This document shows positions 8,094 through 16,200 of a DNA stretch of 31,569 bases, piece after piece (position 1 is the stretch's first letter; the number at the start of each line of letters is the position of its first letter). The stretch is from JBEKIK01 sp050013075 (lineage in GTDB: Bacteria > Planctomycetota > Planctomycetia > Pirellulales > Thermoguttaceae): assembly GCA_050013075.1 (NCBI GenBank), contig JBEKFZ010000048.1, forward strand, positions 1 to 31,569, in the 5' to 3' direction. The notes under the pieces were generated by a model. The model was not told the DNA's origin. It searched no databases and was given only the letters and a program-made list of their open reading frames with translations. The translations under genes and the position numbers were made by a program.

Positions 8094-8188
8094 GCTGTCC
8101 AAGTATTACTCCCCTCTCCCGCTTGCGGGAGAGGGGCCAGGGGTGAGGGCCCCTTGCCTTCCAAACTCCAAAGTTATTCTTGGACAGC
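8094..8188. repeat. Palindromic element with inverted ends (REP/MITE-like)
   Basis: GCTGTCCAAG at 8094-8103 is the exact reverse complement of 8179-8188. Between them lies a very stable hairpin at 8111-8136 (12-bp stem CCCCTCTCCCGC, 2-nt loop), followed by a G-rich stretch. Hairpins of this CTCCCGC..GCGGGAG kind are a common dispersed intergenic repeat in many bacteria. It sits between the convergent ABC ATPase and toroid genes and could also act as a bidirectional terminator, although it lacks a T-tract. Confidence 0.6.
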
Positions 8189-8262
8189 AGCTTAGAGGAT
8201 TTAAGCAATGGCAATTATAAATGACTTTATCAATGCTCTATCCATGGAAATTGACGCCAAAA

Positions 8263-10152
8263 TCATCTGACCTGTTGTTTATTCCCGTTCCCGGCGACAT
8301 ACAGGGGCAGAAATCGGTAATAGACTTCCAGGGCGAGCGCGGCGATTGCAGTGGTATAGACGCGGCCGCCGTAGCCGCCCCAGAGGGTGTCGGTATTCCA
8401 GGAACCGGCCAGCGGTCCGTCCTTGACCTGCCGGCTGATGAGGGTGGATTGCAAGGCTTCGTTCCAGCGCTGCCAATAAGGGTCTTGTAACTGGTACATT
8501 GCAATTGTCGCATAATACCAATAATAATCGTTGGCCACTCCGCTGCCCGGCAATTCGGCTAGCAGATAATCGCCCGCCTCGTTGCAGGCGGGATGCTCGC
8601 GGGGCAGTCCCAAAAACTGCCAACAGACCAGGGCTTCGGCGGTCATTGGGCGGCTGGGTCCTTCGCCCGGGCGATACGATGCCAGGCCGCCTTGGCTGCC
8701 GGATGAAACGCTACGCAGGAAACGGATGATGCCGCTTCGGGTTGGAGCCGGCATGGGAATGCCGGCCAGTTCCGCGCTTTTCAGGGCCATTAATTGCCAG
8801 CCCAGTTGGCTGGTGTCGCCCGGATCGCCGGGCCGATAGCGCCAGCCGCCGCCCCGGGAATCCTGCGCGGCGACTGTAAAACCGATCGCCCGCCGGACGG
8901 GTTTTTCCAAGCGCGGGTCGTGCGTCATTCCGTAGGCTTCGCTTATTGCGCAAGCGGCCATGGCATGACAGTACATGAATTCATAGGCTTGCCCCTTGCC
9001 GCCCAAGCTGCCGTCCAGGGCTTGGATCCGCAGCAGGTATTCCAAACCGCTACGCACGTTTTCGGCGTATGGACCTTGTTGATGGGTGTGTCCCCCGGCC
9101 AAAAAGGCCAGCAAGGCCAGGCCGGTAATGCCCGAGTCGGACTTGCTTCCGGCGTTTTGGCGGTTGCGCCCTTGTATGCTCAGTTCCCGGCCGGCGTTGT
9201 GCTCGGCTGGATTCCAGCGACCGTCGTCGGCCTGATTATTTGCTAGCCAGTGCAAGGCAATTTGGACGGCCTTTTCGCTTTCCGGCGTAGCGCCGTGTTG
9301 TTGTGCCACTCCGGAGCGATTGGGCATTACGCGGAGCTTATAAAGATCGGGCAGCGAACCTCCACCCGTGCCGCTTATGCCGTTGATGCCGATATCGGCG
9401 CCGCCTGGTACTTTTCCATCAAGCGAAGCAACGAAATTGGGTTGCGGGTCTATCCGGCGGGTTTTGCCGTCGGAGTCGTCGGCTTCGTAAAGGTTTCCCT
9501 GGCCGGGGAGATTAACATTATCCGTATTTATGCCGTTGGGATTGCCCGATTGCGGCGATGTTGTCTCGGCCGCCGGGGAATCATTGTGATCGATCGGCAC
9601 TAAACGGCCAATTGGTGCGCTTGCGTCGACCGGTTGAGGCCGTGGAACAATTATCCGATCAAGGGCCGTTTGTCCCAAGGGCGACGGGGCAAGCAACTTG
9701 CTTTCCAATTCGCTTAGGAGGCGTTTTGATTCCGGGAGAAGGTCGGCCGGGTCGAGTTTGAGTTCGGGCATCTTCGGCCGCGGCGCCGTTTCCGGGTGCA
9801 ATTGCCAAGGTTGCTCCTTGCCAGGGCTTTGCTGGTTGCCGGCGAGTGGCCGATTTCCGCCCGGCTCGCCTTTTTCGCTATCGGTGTCCTCCTCCAGTGC
9901 GATGAAGCATACCGAGTCTCCGCCCGGCGGCGGCTTGATAATGTGCATTGTGGCAACGTAACCCAACAGCAACAAATGGGCCAGGACCGACAGTGCCATG
10001 CACTTTTCCAATTGGTGCGATTGGCCCCAACGCGTGTACCTTAAAATGAGCAATCCCAAGGTGAATGCGGCCAACCCCAGCCAGAGCACGCCCATCGCCG
10101 GATCGACGCCGGAGAAAAAATCAACAACCCGATTGGTGCGGAGCGAATTCAT
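8263..10152 (-). CDS. TonB-like membrane-anchored protein with a prenyltransferase/squalene-cyclase-type toroid domain
   Basis: This 629-aa protein is encoded 3 nt after ExbD, so the two are surely co-transcribed. It has two N-terminal hydrophobic segments (about 18-38 and 52-71). The second contains S55-x3-H59, the spacing of the essential Ser/His pair in TonB transmembrane helices, and is followed by IIKPPPGG and a long Pro/Gly/Asn-rich, low-complexity linker (about 75-285). The rest (about 290-620) is an alpha/alpha toroid of the squalene-cyclase or prenyltransferase repeat type, with repeated units such as DGRWNP, DGSLGG, RGGGWRYRPGD, TSQLGWQLMALKSAE and TDTLWGGYGGRVYTTAIAALALEVYYR. The catalytic DxDD of squalene cyclases is not seen, so a binding rather than cyclase role is likely. 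I infer an ExbB/ExbD-energised envelope protein. Substrate unknown. Confidence 0.82.
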   Translation of the reverse strand: MNSLRTNRVVDFFSGVDPAMGVLWLGLAAFTLGLLILRYTRWGQSHQLEKCMALSVLAHLLLLGYVATMHIIKPPPGGDSVCFIALEEDTDSEKGEPGGNRPLAGNQQSPGKEQPWQLHPETAPRPKMPELKLDPADLLPESKRLLSELESKLLAPSPLGQTALDRIIVPRPQPVDASAPIGRLVPIDHNDSPAAETTSPQSGNPNGINTDNVNLPGQGNLYEADDSDGKTRRIDPQPNFVASLDGKVPGGADIGINGISGTGGGSLPDLYKLRVMPNRSGVAQQHGATPESEKAVQIALHWLANNQADDGRWNPAEHNAGRELSIQGRNRQNAGSKSDSGITGLALLAFLAGGHTHQQGPYAENVRSGLEYLLRIQALDGSLGGKGQAYEFMYCHAMAACAISEAYGMTHDPRLEKPVRRAIGFTVAAQDSRGGGWRYRPGDPGDTSQLGWQLMALKSAELAGIPMPAPTRSGIIRFLRSVSSGSQGGLASYRPGEGPSRPMTAEALVCWQFLGLPREHPACNEAGDYLLAELPGSGVANDYYWYYATIAMYQLQDPYWQRWNEALQSTLISRQVKDGPLAGSWNTDTLWGGYGGRVYTTAIAALALEVYYRFLPLYVAGNGNKQQVR

Positions 10153-10155
10153 CTG

Positions 10156-10575
10156 CTATTTTTTCGCTGTAACGGGTCGGACCGAAATTCCCAGATTCTT
10201 CACTCCAGCCTGTTTACACGCGTTCAGGACGGAGACCATTCGTTGGTACCTGTCGCTGCCGTCGCCGCGGACCAGCACGCCGATGTCGCCGTGTTGACGC
10301 TGGGCAGCGCTGAGTTTGGCTGTAAGCTCTTCGAGATTGACGGGCTGCCCATCCAGTGCGATCGTGCCGTCGAGATACACATTGACCACGCACCTCGACG
10401 GCGCGGAGGTAAGCGAGCCTTTATCGACCACCTTGGGCACGCTGAGTCCGATTTTCCGCTCGTCGTCGACAAATCTTGTTCCCAGCATGAAGAAGATAAT
10501 AAGCAGGAACATGACGTCGAGCATGGCCGTCAGATTCAAGGTCGGTTCTTCGTCGATATTGGTTTTCAGGGGCAT
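10156..10575 (-). CDS. exbD: ExbD/TolR-family biopolymer transport protein
   Basis: Inner-membrane subunit of a proton-driven ExbB/ExbD-type motor. At 139 aa it has the normal length, a single membrane segment near residues 19-36 and the conserved membrane aspartate (D20 in NLTAMLDVMFLLI), which carries protons in this family. The periplasmic part (LDGTIALDGQPVNLEEL.., GDIGVLVRGDGSDRYQRMVSVLNACKQAGV) is the usual ExbD domain. It lies 183 nt after exbB and 3 nt before the toroid gene. The exbB-exbD gap carries a palindromic repeat. The ATG has no Shine-Dalgarno sequence: the mRNA upstream is made of heptamers such as ATCCTTT and ends in CCC directly before the ATG. Confidence 0.93.
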   Translation of the reverse strand: MPLKTNIDEEPTLNLTAMLDVMFLLIIFFMLGTRFVDDERKIGLSVPKVVDKGSLTSAPSRCVVNVYLDGTIALDGQPVNLEELTAKLSAAQRQHGDIGVLVRGDGSDRYQRMVSVLNACKQAGVKNLGISVRPVTAKK

Positions 10576-10610
10576 GGGAATAAAGGATAAAGGATGAAAG
10601 TAAAAACCGG
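10576..10610 (-). repeat. Heptamer repeats abutting the exbD start
   Basis: On the plus strand the units are GGGAATA, AAGGATA, AAGGATG, AAAGTAA, AAACCGG. In the mRNA sense they are pyrimidine-rich (ATCCTTT-like) and touch the exbD start codon. Confidence 0.55.
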
Positions 10611-10668
10611 AAGTTTTAATTGAATTTTAGGTCGGAGGTTTGGAACGGATTATTATTGAAAATTTATC

Positions 10669-10724
10669 AAACCGCTTGCGGTTTCGCGATAAAATATTAT
10701 TTAAGTGGGCAATAAATTGCCCAC
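10669..10724 (-). repeat. Bipartite dispersed repeat, copy B (between exbB and exbD)
   Basis: On the minus strand this reads GTGGGCAAT-TT-ATTGCCCAC (10705-10724), a spacer, then TATCGCGAAACCGCAAGCG continuing into GGTTT (10669-10691). It matches copy A at 7022-7072. The stem differs from copy A by G-C to A-T on both arms, so pairing is kept. Heptamer units continue on its other side (10724-10751). Confidence 0.65.
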
Positions 10725-10758
10725 CCCTATCTAATCCCTAATCTCCAATCCCTTGTTA

Positions 10759-11619
10759 TTAAGCGGCGCGTTTTCGACTGCTTTTTTTATCGCCATCGTT
10801 GAGTTCCTCGGCCGAGATGGCGTTGGCCACGTCTTGGGCAAGCCGATCAATTTCGATCACCAATCGGTCCACCCGGCTGACAAAGTAAACGTAAAGAATC
10901 GAGGCGGGAATGGCCACTGCCAGACCGCCGACCGTGTTTAACAGGGCCTTGGCAATGCCTCCGGCCAGAAGTTCGGGCCGCCCTTGCGCATCGGCGGCGG
11001 CAATCACGTTGAAGGTCTGGATCATTCCCAGCACGGTGCCCATCAATCCTAACAAAGGGCCCACGGTGGCCACGCCGTAAAACATGCGCAGGTATCGGCG
11101 CAGGCCATTGGTAACGCGTTCGCCGCTGTCGATTACGCCCTGCTCGACCTCCACGCCGGGCCGACCCCATTTGCGCACCGCCCCGGCAAAGACCTGGGCC
11201 GCGGGACTGCCGTTTTCCTCGCATAGATCCAATGCCTGCTGACGATCGAGCTGTCCTTCGCGCAACTGTTGCATGAACCGGGTGACAAAGGGTTTGGGGA
11301 TTACCCGACTGCGCCGCAGATTGACCGACCGCTCCAACATGAACGTGACCACCAGGAATGAACAAAGGGCAATGGCGTACATCAATGGTCCGCCGTCGCT
11401 CATGATTCTGCGAAGGTTGCGGGTAGGAATCGACGCCGATTCGCGTGGAACGGAAAACTCCGTTTGACTATCGGGATTGATTACCTCCGATGGCGAACTT
11501 CGGTCTTCGACCGCTGCCCAGGCGGTATGCCCCGGCATCGAGAAACATGCTAGCACTGCCAGCAATGCCCAAATGCTTACCGTTTTATGTAGTAGCGTAA
11601 AGATTTCCATCCTTGACAT
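10759..11619 (-). CDS. exbB: ExbB/TolQ/MotA-family proton channel subunit
   Basis: Inner-membrane proton-channel subunit that forms the motor with ExbD. The N-terminus has a cleavable-type signal (hydrophobic stretch ending SMPGHTAWA) and a ~40-aa extracytoplasmic segment; this extra signal region is usual for planctomycete and similar ExbB proteins. Then come a membrane segment (PLMYAIALCSFLVVTFML), a cytoplasmic loop (ALDLCEENGSPAAQVFAGAVRKW), and the paired helices VATVGPLLGLMGTVLGMIQTFN and GGIAKALLNTVGGLAVAIPASILYVYFV, which are the family hallmark. The start is uncertain: ATG at 11619 (GGAG 9 nt upstream) and ATG at 11610 are equally supported, and a TTG at 11634 is less likely. First gene of the exbB-exbD-toroid operon. 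Confidence 0.92.
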   Translation of the reverse strand: MSRMEIFTLLHKTVSIWALLAVLACFSMPGHTAWAAVEDRSSPSEVINPDSQTEFSVPRESASIPTRNLRRIMSDGGPLMYAIALCSFLVVTFMLERSVNLRRSRVIPKPFVTRFMQQLREGQLDRQQALDLCEENGSPAAQVFAGAVRKWGRPGVEVEQGVIDSGERVTNGLRRYLRMFYGVATVGPLLGLMGTVLGMIQTFNVIAAADAQGRPELLAGGIAKALLNTVGGLAVAIPASILYVYFVSRVDRLVIEIDRLAQDVANAISAEELNDGDKKSSRKRAA

Positions 11620-11708
11620 CTCCGATATCTCCAACGGCCTGGCAAAAAGCCATTTTCCTATTATCTAGCATCGTCCAGCCGGCCCAATATCCCGATAAAT
11701 CCGGGAAA

Positions 11709-11736
11709 TAAAAAAAGCCAGACAAGAATGTCTGGC
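11709..11736 (-). terminator. Intrinsic terminator of the lipoprotein gene
   Basis: On the minus strand an 8-bp perfect stem (GCCAGACA with TGTCTGGC, 4-nt loop; plus-strand positions 11717-11736) is followed by seven T residues. It lies 35 nt after the stop codon of the gene ending at 11772. Confidence 0.85.
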
Positions 11737-11771
11737 CTCCTGATTTGCTTGTTATATCGCATTACGATTCT

Positions 11772-12344
11772 TTAGTAACCCGTGCCCGGGCCCGGATCAA
11801 CATTCCCCACCATGTGCAAGTGGTCGTGATCGATGTAAATCACTTCTTGGCTTTCCTCATCGGTGGTGGTGTATGGGATCGGCCAGCCGACTCGGTTCAC
11901 CTCGGTGAAGTAGACTATGCACTTGTATTGAGCATGATGAAGTTGTGCCGGTCCGACCAGCGGATACACGCGCGGGGGATCAATATAATCGGCGATCGGT
12001 TCGACAACGATCCGTACATTATTGCGTTGTATTTCATGCATGAGGGGCAAACCGCCTTGTATGGGCCGGGCTTCTTCCAACGCCCGCATGACTTCGTCTT
12101 CCGACGGCGTATCCAAGGCGGTCGTGGGTGTGCCGGGAGTGATGGGACCCAAAATCGGCATTCGTGAATAACGTTCCCAGTTATGTTCCCTGTCTTCAAA
12201 TGTCTTTTGCAAATAGGGTGAGACCGGGATGGGGTATCCCAACATTCCTATGCTCGGTCCGAGGTCTACCTGGCAGCCGGTGCTGGACAACAGCAACACG
12301 AACCCTAAAACGTAAACAAGAGCAAAAGCGGTTTTTGTATACAT
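11772..12344 (-). CDS. Lineage-restricted lipoprotein, unknown function
   Basis: A 190-aa protein that I do not recognise. It begins with a lipoprotein signal (MYTKTAF, hydrophobic run, STGC with the cysteine at residue 24), so it is probably anchored to a membrane from the periplasmic side. The mature part is rich in Pro, Ile and Tyr, with acidic stretches (DTPSEDEVMRALEEARP), a C-terminal DHDHLHMVGNV and a PGPGTGY tail. The frame is open 20 codons further up, but the ATG at 12344 was chosen because GAGGAA lies 6 nt before it and the lipoprotein signal starts there. It is flanked by its own terminator downstream and the neighbour's terminator upstream, so it is probably a single-gene unit. 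Confidence 0.75.
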   Translation of the reverse strand: MYTKTAFALVYVLGFVLLLSSTGCQVDLGPSIGMLGYPIPVSPYLQKTFEDREHNWERYSRMPILGPITPGTPTTALDTPSEDEVMRALEEARPIQGGLPLMHEIQRNNVRIVVEPIADYIDPPRVYPLVGPAQLHHAQYKCIVYFTEVNRVGWPIPYTTTDEESQEVIYIDHDHLHMVGNVDPGPGTGY

Positions 12345-12451
12345 CAGTAGTTCCTCGACTAACTGAATTGCGGTTACATTACTTATCGTGTTAAGCTGTA
12401 TCAAACTTGCGGGTTTTTCCGGTTGTATGGATTATTTTGCCGAGATCAAAT

Positions 12452-12491
12452 AAAAACCCCTGCTCATATCACTTCGAGCAGGGGGTTTTTT
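12452..12491 (-). terminator. Bidirectional-looking intrinsic terminator
   Basis: A 9-bp stem (CCCCTGCTC at 12457-12465, GAGCAGGGG at 12476-12484) is flanked by AAAAA on the left and TTTTTT on the right. It lies 21 nt beyond the stop of the BON-domain gene, which it should terminate on the minus strand. Confidence 0.85.
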
Positions 12492-12512
12492 AAGTCTTTG
12501 ATCTGTAAGGAG

Positions 12513-13295
12513 TTATCGCCAGCAACAGGCCGGCTCATCCTTGAAGTCGAGGAACCACCAGCCGTCTTTCCATTCCAAGGTAACTTTTCGCCATCCCAAT
12601 GGGACTTGTGGATATGGGTAAAATGGGCCAATGTACGGCCAAGCAGTAGGGGAGTATTGCCGTGGATAGGTTACCGCCGCATAGTTTGGATAAGCCGCGT
12701 AACTTGGCCAAGCATAGTTCGGCATACTCGGCTGATCATAACGAACCGGAGCGACTCCGCCTTGGGCACCCGCTGAATACATGGGACGAGGAGCGCCCGG
12801 TACCCCGGAATTCTGCACGGGTATGGGCTGAATCATAACAACCGGAATCGCCGTTTGACCGCTAATCGGACCGGGAGCATTGTTTTCTAAATGCTGGCGC
12901 GGAAGCGTTTCAGTCTCCGTGGCCACGACCTGCTGCACGGGCGAAAACGTATCAGAACCTGCAACCCGCTGGGCCGAATGCATAGAACTATTCCTTGCAG
13001 CAGTGGTTGTAGTTTCCAATTCGCCGATGGTCATTTGATTAATAACTCGGGAAACGCTGGGAGTTTTGAATACCAACCTCAAAACCGTGTTCATCTGCTC
13101 CTGACTGGAGACCCGGCCTTTTACAATGACCGTACCGTCCTCGTATCTCACGCCGATGCGGTAATCGCTCAACTTGCCGCTGTGCTTTAAATTTTGGACG
13201 ATTTGCTCGGCTACTTCTTGATTCCCAGCCATTGCGAACATGGGTACGAGTATGGTCGTCGCGGCGACCACAATAACTAATAACTTTCGTCGCAT
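12513..13295 (-). CDS. Secreted BON-domain protein
   Basis: A 260-aa exported protein. The signal peptide MRRKLLVIVVAATTILVPMF ends near AMA-G. A BON domain spans about residues 26-92 (VAEQIVQNLKHSGKLSDYRIGV, DGTVIVKGRVSSQEQMNTVL, VSRVINQMTI), the phospholipid- or membrane-associated fold known from OsmY. A Thr/Ser/Gln linker and a Pro/Tyr/Ala-rich low-complexity region follow (GGVAPVRYDQPSMPNYAWPSY..), and the end is aromatic (WRKVTLEWKDGWWFLDF..CCWR). The ATG at 13295 has a strong purine-rich site, GAGGAGGGAAA. It is transcribed alone, with a terminator after it. Function is unknown beyond a probable envelope role; the Pro/Tyr-rich tail could bind other envelope proteins. Confidence 0.82.
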   Translation of the reverse strand: MRRKLLVIVVAATTILVPMFAMAGNQEVAEQIVQNLKHSGKLSDYRIGVRYEDGTVIVKGRVSSQEQMNTVLRLVFKTPSVSRVINQMTIGELETTTTAARNSSMHSAQRVAGSDTFSPVQQVVATETETLPRQHLENNAPGPISGQTAIPVVMIQPIPVQNSGVPGAPRPMYSAGAQGGVAPVRYDQPSMPNYAWPSYAAYPNYAAVTYPRQYSPTAWPYIGPFYPYPQVPLGWRKVTLEWKDGWWFLDFKDEPACCWR

Positions 13296-13666
13296 GCTTT
13301 CCCTCCTCTTTGAATCAACCCCGTGGCAAAAAACCTCCGGGGAATCGTTTATTGACTTTGTTTATTCAGCATTGAAACTGGTCGCTTGAGGAGGGGAACC
13401 ACAAACCATTCCTTAAAGGAGTGGACGGGATTGGTGTTACCCCCCTGCAATGCTCATTTCCGTCAATTGCTGCCTGATATAGGTTTCGGTTGCGGATTGT
13501 ACCGAAAGGGAGCTTTTTTTCGATTTTGCTGATCTTCCGGATAATGCCGAATGGCCGTTTATAACACTTCGCCACATAACTCCTTGTCATATAACGTGTT
13601 AAGGAATCTCGCCCGGTCATGTGTGGAACTATATCGGTCGGGCAAATGCAACAAAATACACAAACT
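13296..13666. other. Intergenic region without visible gene
   Basis: Apart from the upstream region of the BON-domain gene (which should hold its promoter) I see no gene or strong structure here. Short open frames on both strands lack ribosome-binding sites and family features. Confidence 0.4.
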
Positions 13667-13722
13667 CTACTACCCGCCACCCACTGACCACCGTCCACTG
13701 CCCACTCCCTTACTGCCCACTA
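13667..13722. repeat. Heptamer repeats ending in the stop codon of the thioredoxin-fold gene
   Basis: Eight in-phase units: CTACTAC, CCGCCAC, CCACTGA, CCACCGT, CCACTGC, CCACTCC, CTTACTG, CCCACTA. The last unit contains the stop codon of the minus-strand gene ending at 13720. Confidence 0.65.
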
Positions 13723-15642
13723 TTTTAATAATTTTTTAACTTCAGCTTCGATTTCGGCAGTTTGAATGTTTCGATTTACCACCTTGCCTTGCTGATCGAC
13801 CAGGATCATGGTGGGCACGGTGAGAATGCCCAATTGGTTGGCTGGCGGGCTGTCTAATCCTCCTTCCTCGAAAACTTGCGTCCAAGTCAATTTGGCCGAA
13901 GAAAGATAGGCGTCTAATTCCTTACGGCTGTTGTCCACGCTGACGCCGATCACCGTGAGCGAGCGGCCGTATTTAGCTATTAAATCTTTTAGCATGGCCA
14001 TGTCGCTTTTGGCCTGGTCGCTATGCGTGGTCCAAAACTGGATGAGTACGATTTTGCCGCGGAAGTTTGCCAAGTTTACCGCTTTGCCGGAAAGTCCCGA
14101 AGCGGTGAATGAGAGCGTTTTGCCTTCACAATCCAGCCGGCTTTGGGCGCCCAGGGCCTTTTTGCCTGCCGGGGAATCGGGAAATTCTTTTGCCGCCCGG
14201 GCGTACCACCGCTTTGCCTCGTCGTCCTGGCCGGCGAATTCCTGGGCAATAGCCAATTGGAGCATTACTTCGGCCGCGTCAGGGGCGGCAGGGTAGTCGG
14301 TCAGAAATTGTTCCAGATTTTTTTGCCATTCCGTTTGAATCTCCGCCTGAACCTTGGCGGAATTCGTTTTCGGATCCTGCATTTTCCGCCAATAATCGGC
14401 CATCAGCAGGCGGAATTTGACGTAAGCCGCCAGGTCTTTGTCGGCCTCGTTCTTTTTGAGTTTTTCAAACAGTGCTTTGAGGCGGTCGACGGCTTCGGGA
14501 TATGCACCCATTTGTCCTGCCGCGCCGATCATGTCGGTCAACTGACGCAGCCACATGGCCCGTTCTTCGGCATTGGGCGTGGCAGCGGCGATCTGTTCCA
14601 GAAGATCGGCCCGGCGAGATGTGTATTTCGCTTGTTCTTCGGGAGTGGTCGCCGCTGATGCGGTCTGATCGAGTTTGTCCAGATCGGCCATAAGTTTTTG
14701 ACTATTTTCGCCGGGAGCGTTGGCCGCCGAATCGCTGCGATGGACCAGCGACGCTTGGAAAAAGAAGCCCGCCGGCGCGGAATCGGCCTGGCCTTCGGCA
14801 ATCTCCTGGGGCAAGTCGATTGCCCGCCAGCCGTCGCCTACCTGAACCAGGGTACCGATATGCAATTGGCTGTTTTTTCCCGCCGTCTCGACAATCGCCA
14901 CGACATTTTCATAAACTCGGATGTCTTTGGTTGATTCGTCGCTGCCGGCTGGAACAACACCCGGCTTGCCGGCGGTGAATTGCACCCATGTGGTTTGAGC
15001 GGTAACGGTTTTTTGCCGCGTAGCCAATTGTTTGAACGCAGCGCTCAGTTTGCCGACTTTTTCGGCCAATTCCCCCGAGCGGGATTTGCCCAGGCCCAAG
15101 TTTTTCAACTCATCGGACGCAAGCAGCACGCGGGCAAAACGATCCTGGTCGCGGGCGGCCAAGGCGGCTACCACTTCGGCCGTTACTTCTTCGGCCGAGA
15201 TCGACTTCCACGATTCGATCGTTCCGTCTTCTTTAGGATCCAATCCCCAGCGCGTGCCGCCGGTGTTGAACCAGCGATGCTGGTCGGCCTTACCGTTAAA
15301 GTTCGAGTCTATATCGCGATACACCTCGATGCCGTCTTTGTAGTAGCTCCATTGATCGACGACATTGTCGCCGTTGGTGTCCACGAATTTACGGAGTATC
15401 GTGCCATCAGGCCCTTCTACGATCCAGCCGACCTGGCCGTTGATTTTTTTTGCGAGAATTTTGCATTTGGGTATTTCTTGGGGGCCGGGACGATCGTAAT
15501 CGACCCCCGGCTGGACGGGCGTCAGATTCAAGGCCTGTTCCACGGTCGGCGTGGCCGCGTAAGCCATTGCCACGTTGAAAATAATGAATGCAGACAGAAT
15601 GAAAAGCCAAAGCACTTTATTGGTGCAAATTATCAGTTTCAT
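13720..15642 (-). CDS. Secreted TlpA/AhpC-type thioredoxin-fold protein lacking the CXXC
   Basis: A 640-aa exported protein with a signal peptide (MKLIICTNKVLWLFILSAFI.. ending AMAYA). An N-terminal region carries two acidic, calcium-loop-like motifs, DTNGDNVVDQW and DIDSNFNGKADQH. The middle is helical (about 300-500), including tetratricopeptide-like AEVMLQLAIAQEFAGQDDEAKRWY. The C-terminal ~130 aa form a TlpA-like thioredoxin domain: VNLANFRGKIVLIQFW, then VIGVSVD and the cis-proline segment TVPTMILVD. Where family members have WCxxC this one has H540-S-D-Q-A544, so it cannot act as a classical thiol-disulfide oxidoreductase. The start at 15642 has AAGGAA 8 nt upstream. In planctomycetes such long proteins with a TlpA tail are common, usually with the CXXC kept. 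The role may be structural or binding. Confidence 0.85.
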   Translation of the reverse strand: MKLIICTNKVLWLFILSAFIIFNVAMAYAATPTVEQALNLTPVQPGVDYDRPGPQEIPKCKILAKKINGQVGWIVEGPDGTILRKFVDTNGDNVVDQWSYYKDGIEVYRDIDSNFNGKADQHRWFNTGGTRWGLDPKEDGTIESWKSISAEEVTAEVVAALAARDQDRFARVLLASDELKNLGLGKSRSGELAEKVGKLSAAFKQLATRQKTVTAQTTWVQFTAGKPGVVPAGSDESTKDIRVYENVVAIVETAGKNSQLHIGTLVQVGDGWRAIDLPQEIAEGQADSAPAGFFFQASLVHRSDSAANAPGENSQKLMADLDKLDQTASAATTPEEQAKYTSRRADLLEQIAAATPNAEERAMWLRQLTDMIGAAGQMGAYPEAVDRLKALFEKLKKNEADKDLAAYVKFRLLMADYWRKMQDPKTNSAKVQAEIQTEWQKNLEQFLTDYPAAPDAAEVMLQLAIAQEFAGQDDEAKRWYARAAKEFPDSPAGKKALGAQSRLDCEGKTLSFTASGLSGKAVNLANFRGKIVLIQFWTTHSDQAKSDMAMLKDLIAKYGRSLTVIGVSVDNSRKELDAYLSSAKLTWTQVFEEGGLDSPPANQLGILTVPTMILVDQQGKVVNRNIQTAEIEAEVKKLLK

Positions 15643-16200
15643 GATTAGATTCCTTTTGATTGCTTAGACTAGACGACTACCCATCTGAATCATTTTCGGT
15701 CCAGAGTGGTTCGGAGCATGATTAGTTTGCGAAAAATTTTCCGATTATACCGATTGTAATGGCACACTGAACGGCAATGCTAACTGGACTGAGATCGCAT
15801 AGCCTCCGAGGAAAATCAAGTGTCATAACTTGTTTTTAAACAAGAAGTTGCATTGCTAATGTTGCACAATGTTTGACACTTGGCGGTGCTATACATTCGT
15901 AGATAAGCCCTGTAAAAATCACCATGTTTTGGTGCTATCCAGGGTGCTTTGTTTTTTGCCAGAGGCGAGGCGTTAGGGGAGCAGGGGGAGTATCCTCTAT
16001 CAGACTAAGACTACCTAAAATCAAATGTGCGCATATTGACGAACACTACCGATAAAGGTTTAAGGAACCGATATTTCAGGAAAACTTGCGGGGACGGAAG
16101 GCGGATTGGCGCATTGTGCCATACCCAAAATCGTTATGGGCATTAATGAAATGCAAACAACAAAGCAAAATATCAGGCTGGTTTTCCGTTAGTCCAGTAT
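15643..16200. other. 558-nt gene-poor spacer with nested inverted repeat
   Basis: No gene is supported. The strongest structure is at 15817-15882: CAAGTGTCA (15817-15825) is the exact reverse complement of 15874-15882, with an inner palindrome CTTGTTT..AAACAAG. The region is more AT-rich than its neighbours. A 61-codon frame at 16086-16271 overlaps the HEPN gene and has no supporting features. Confidence 0.45.
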
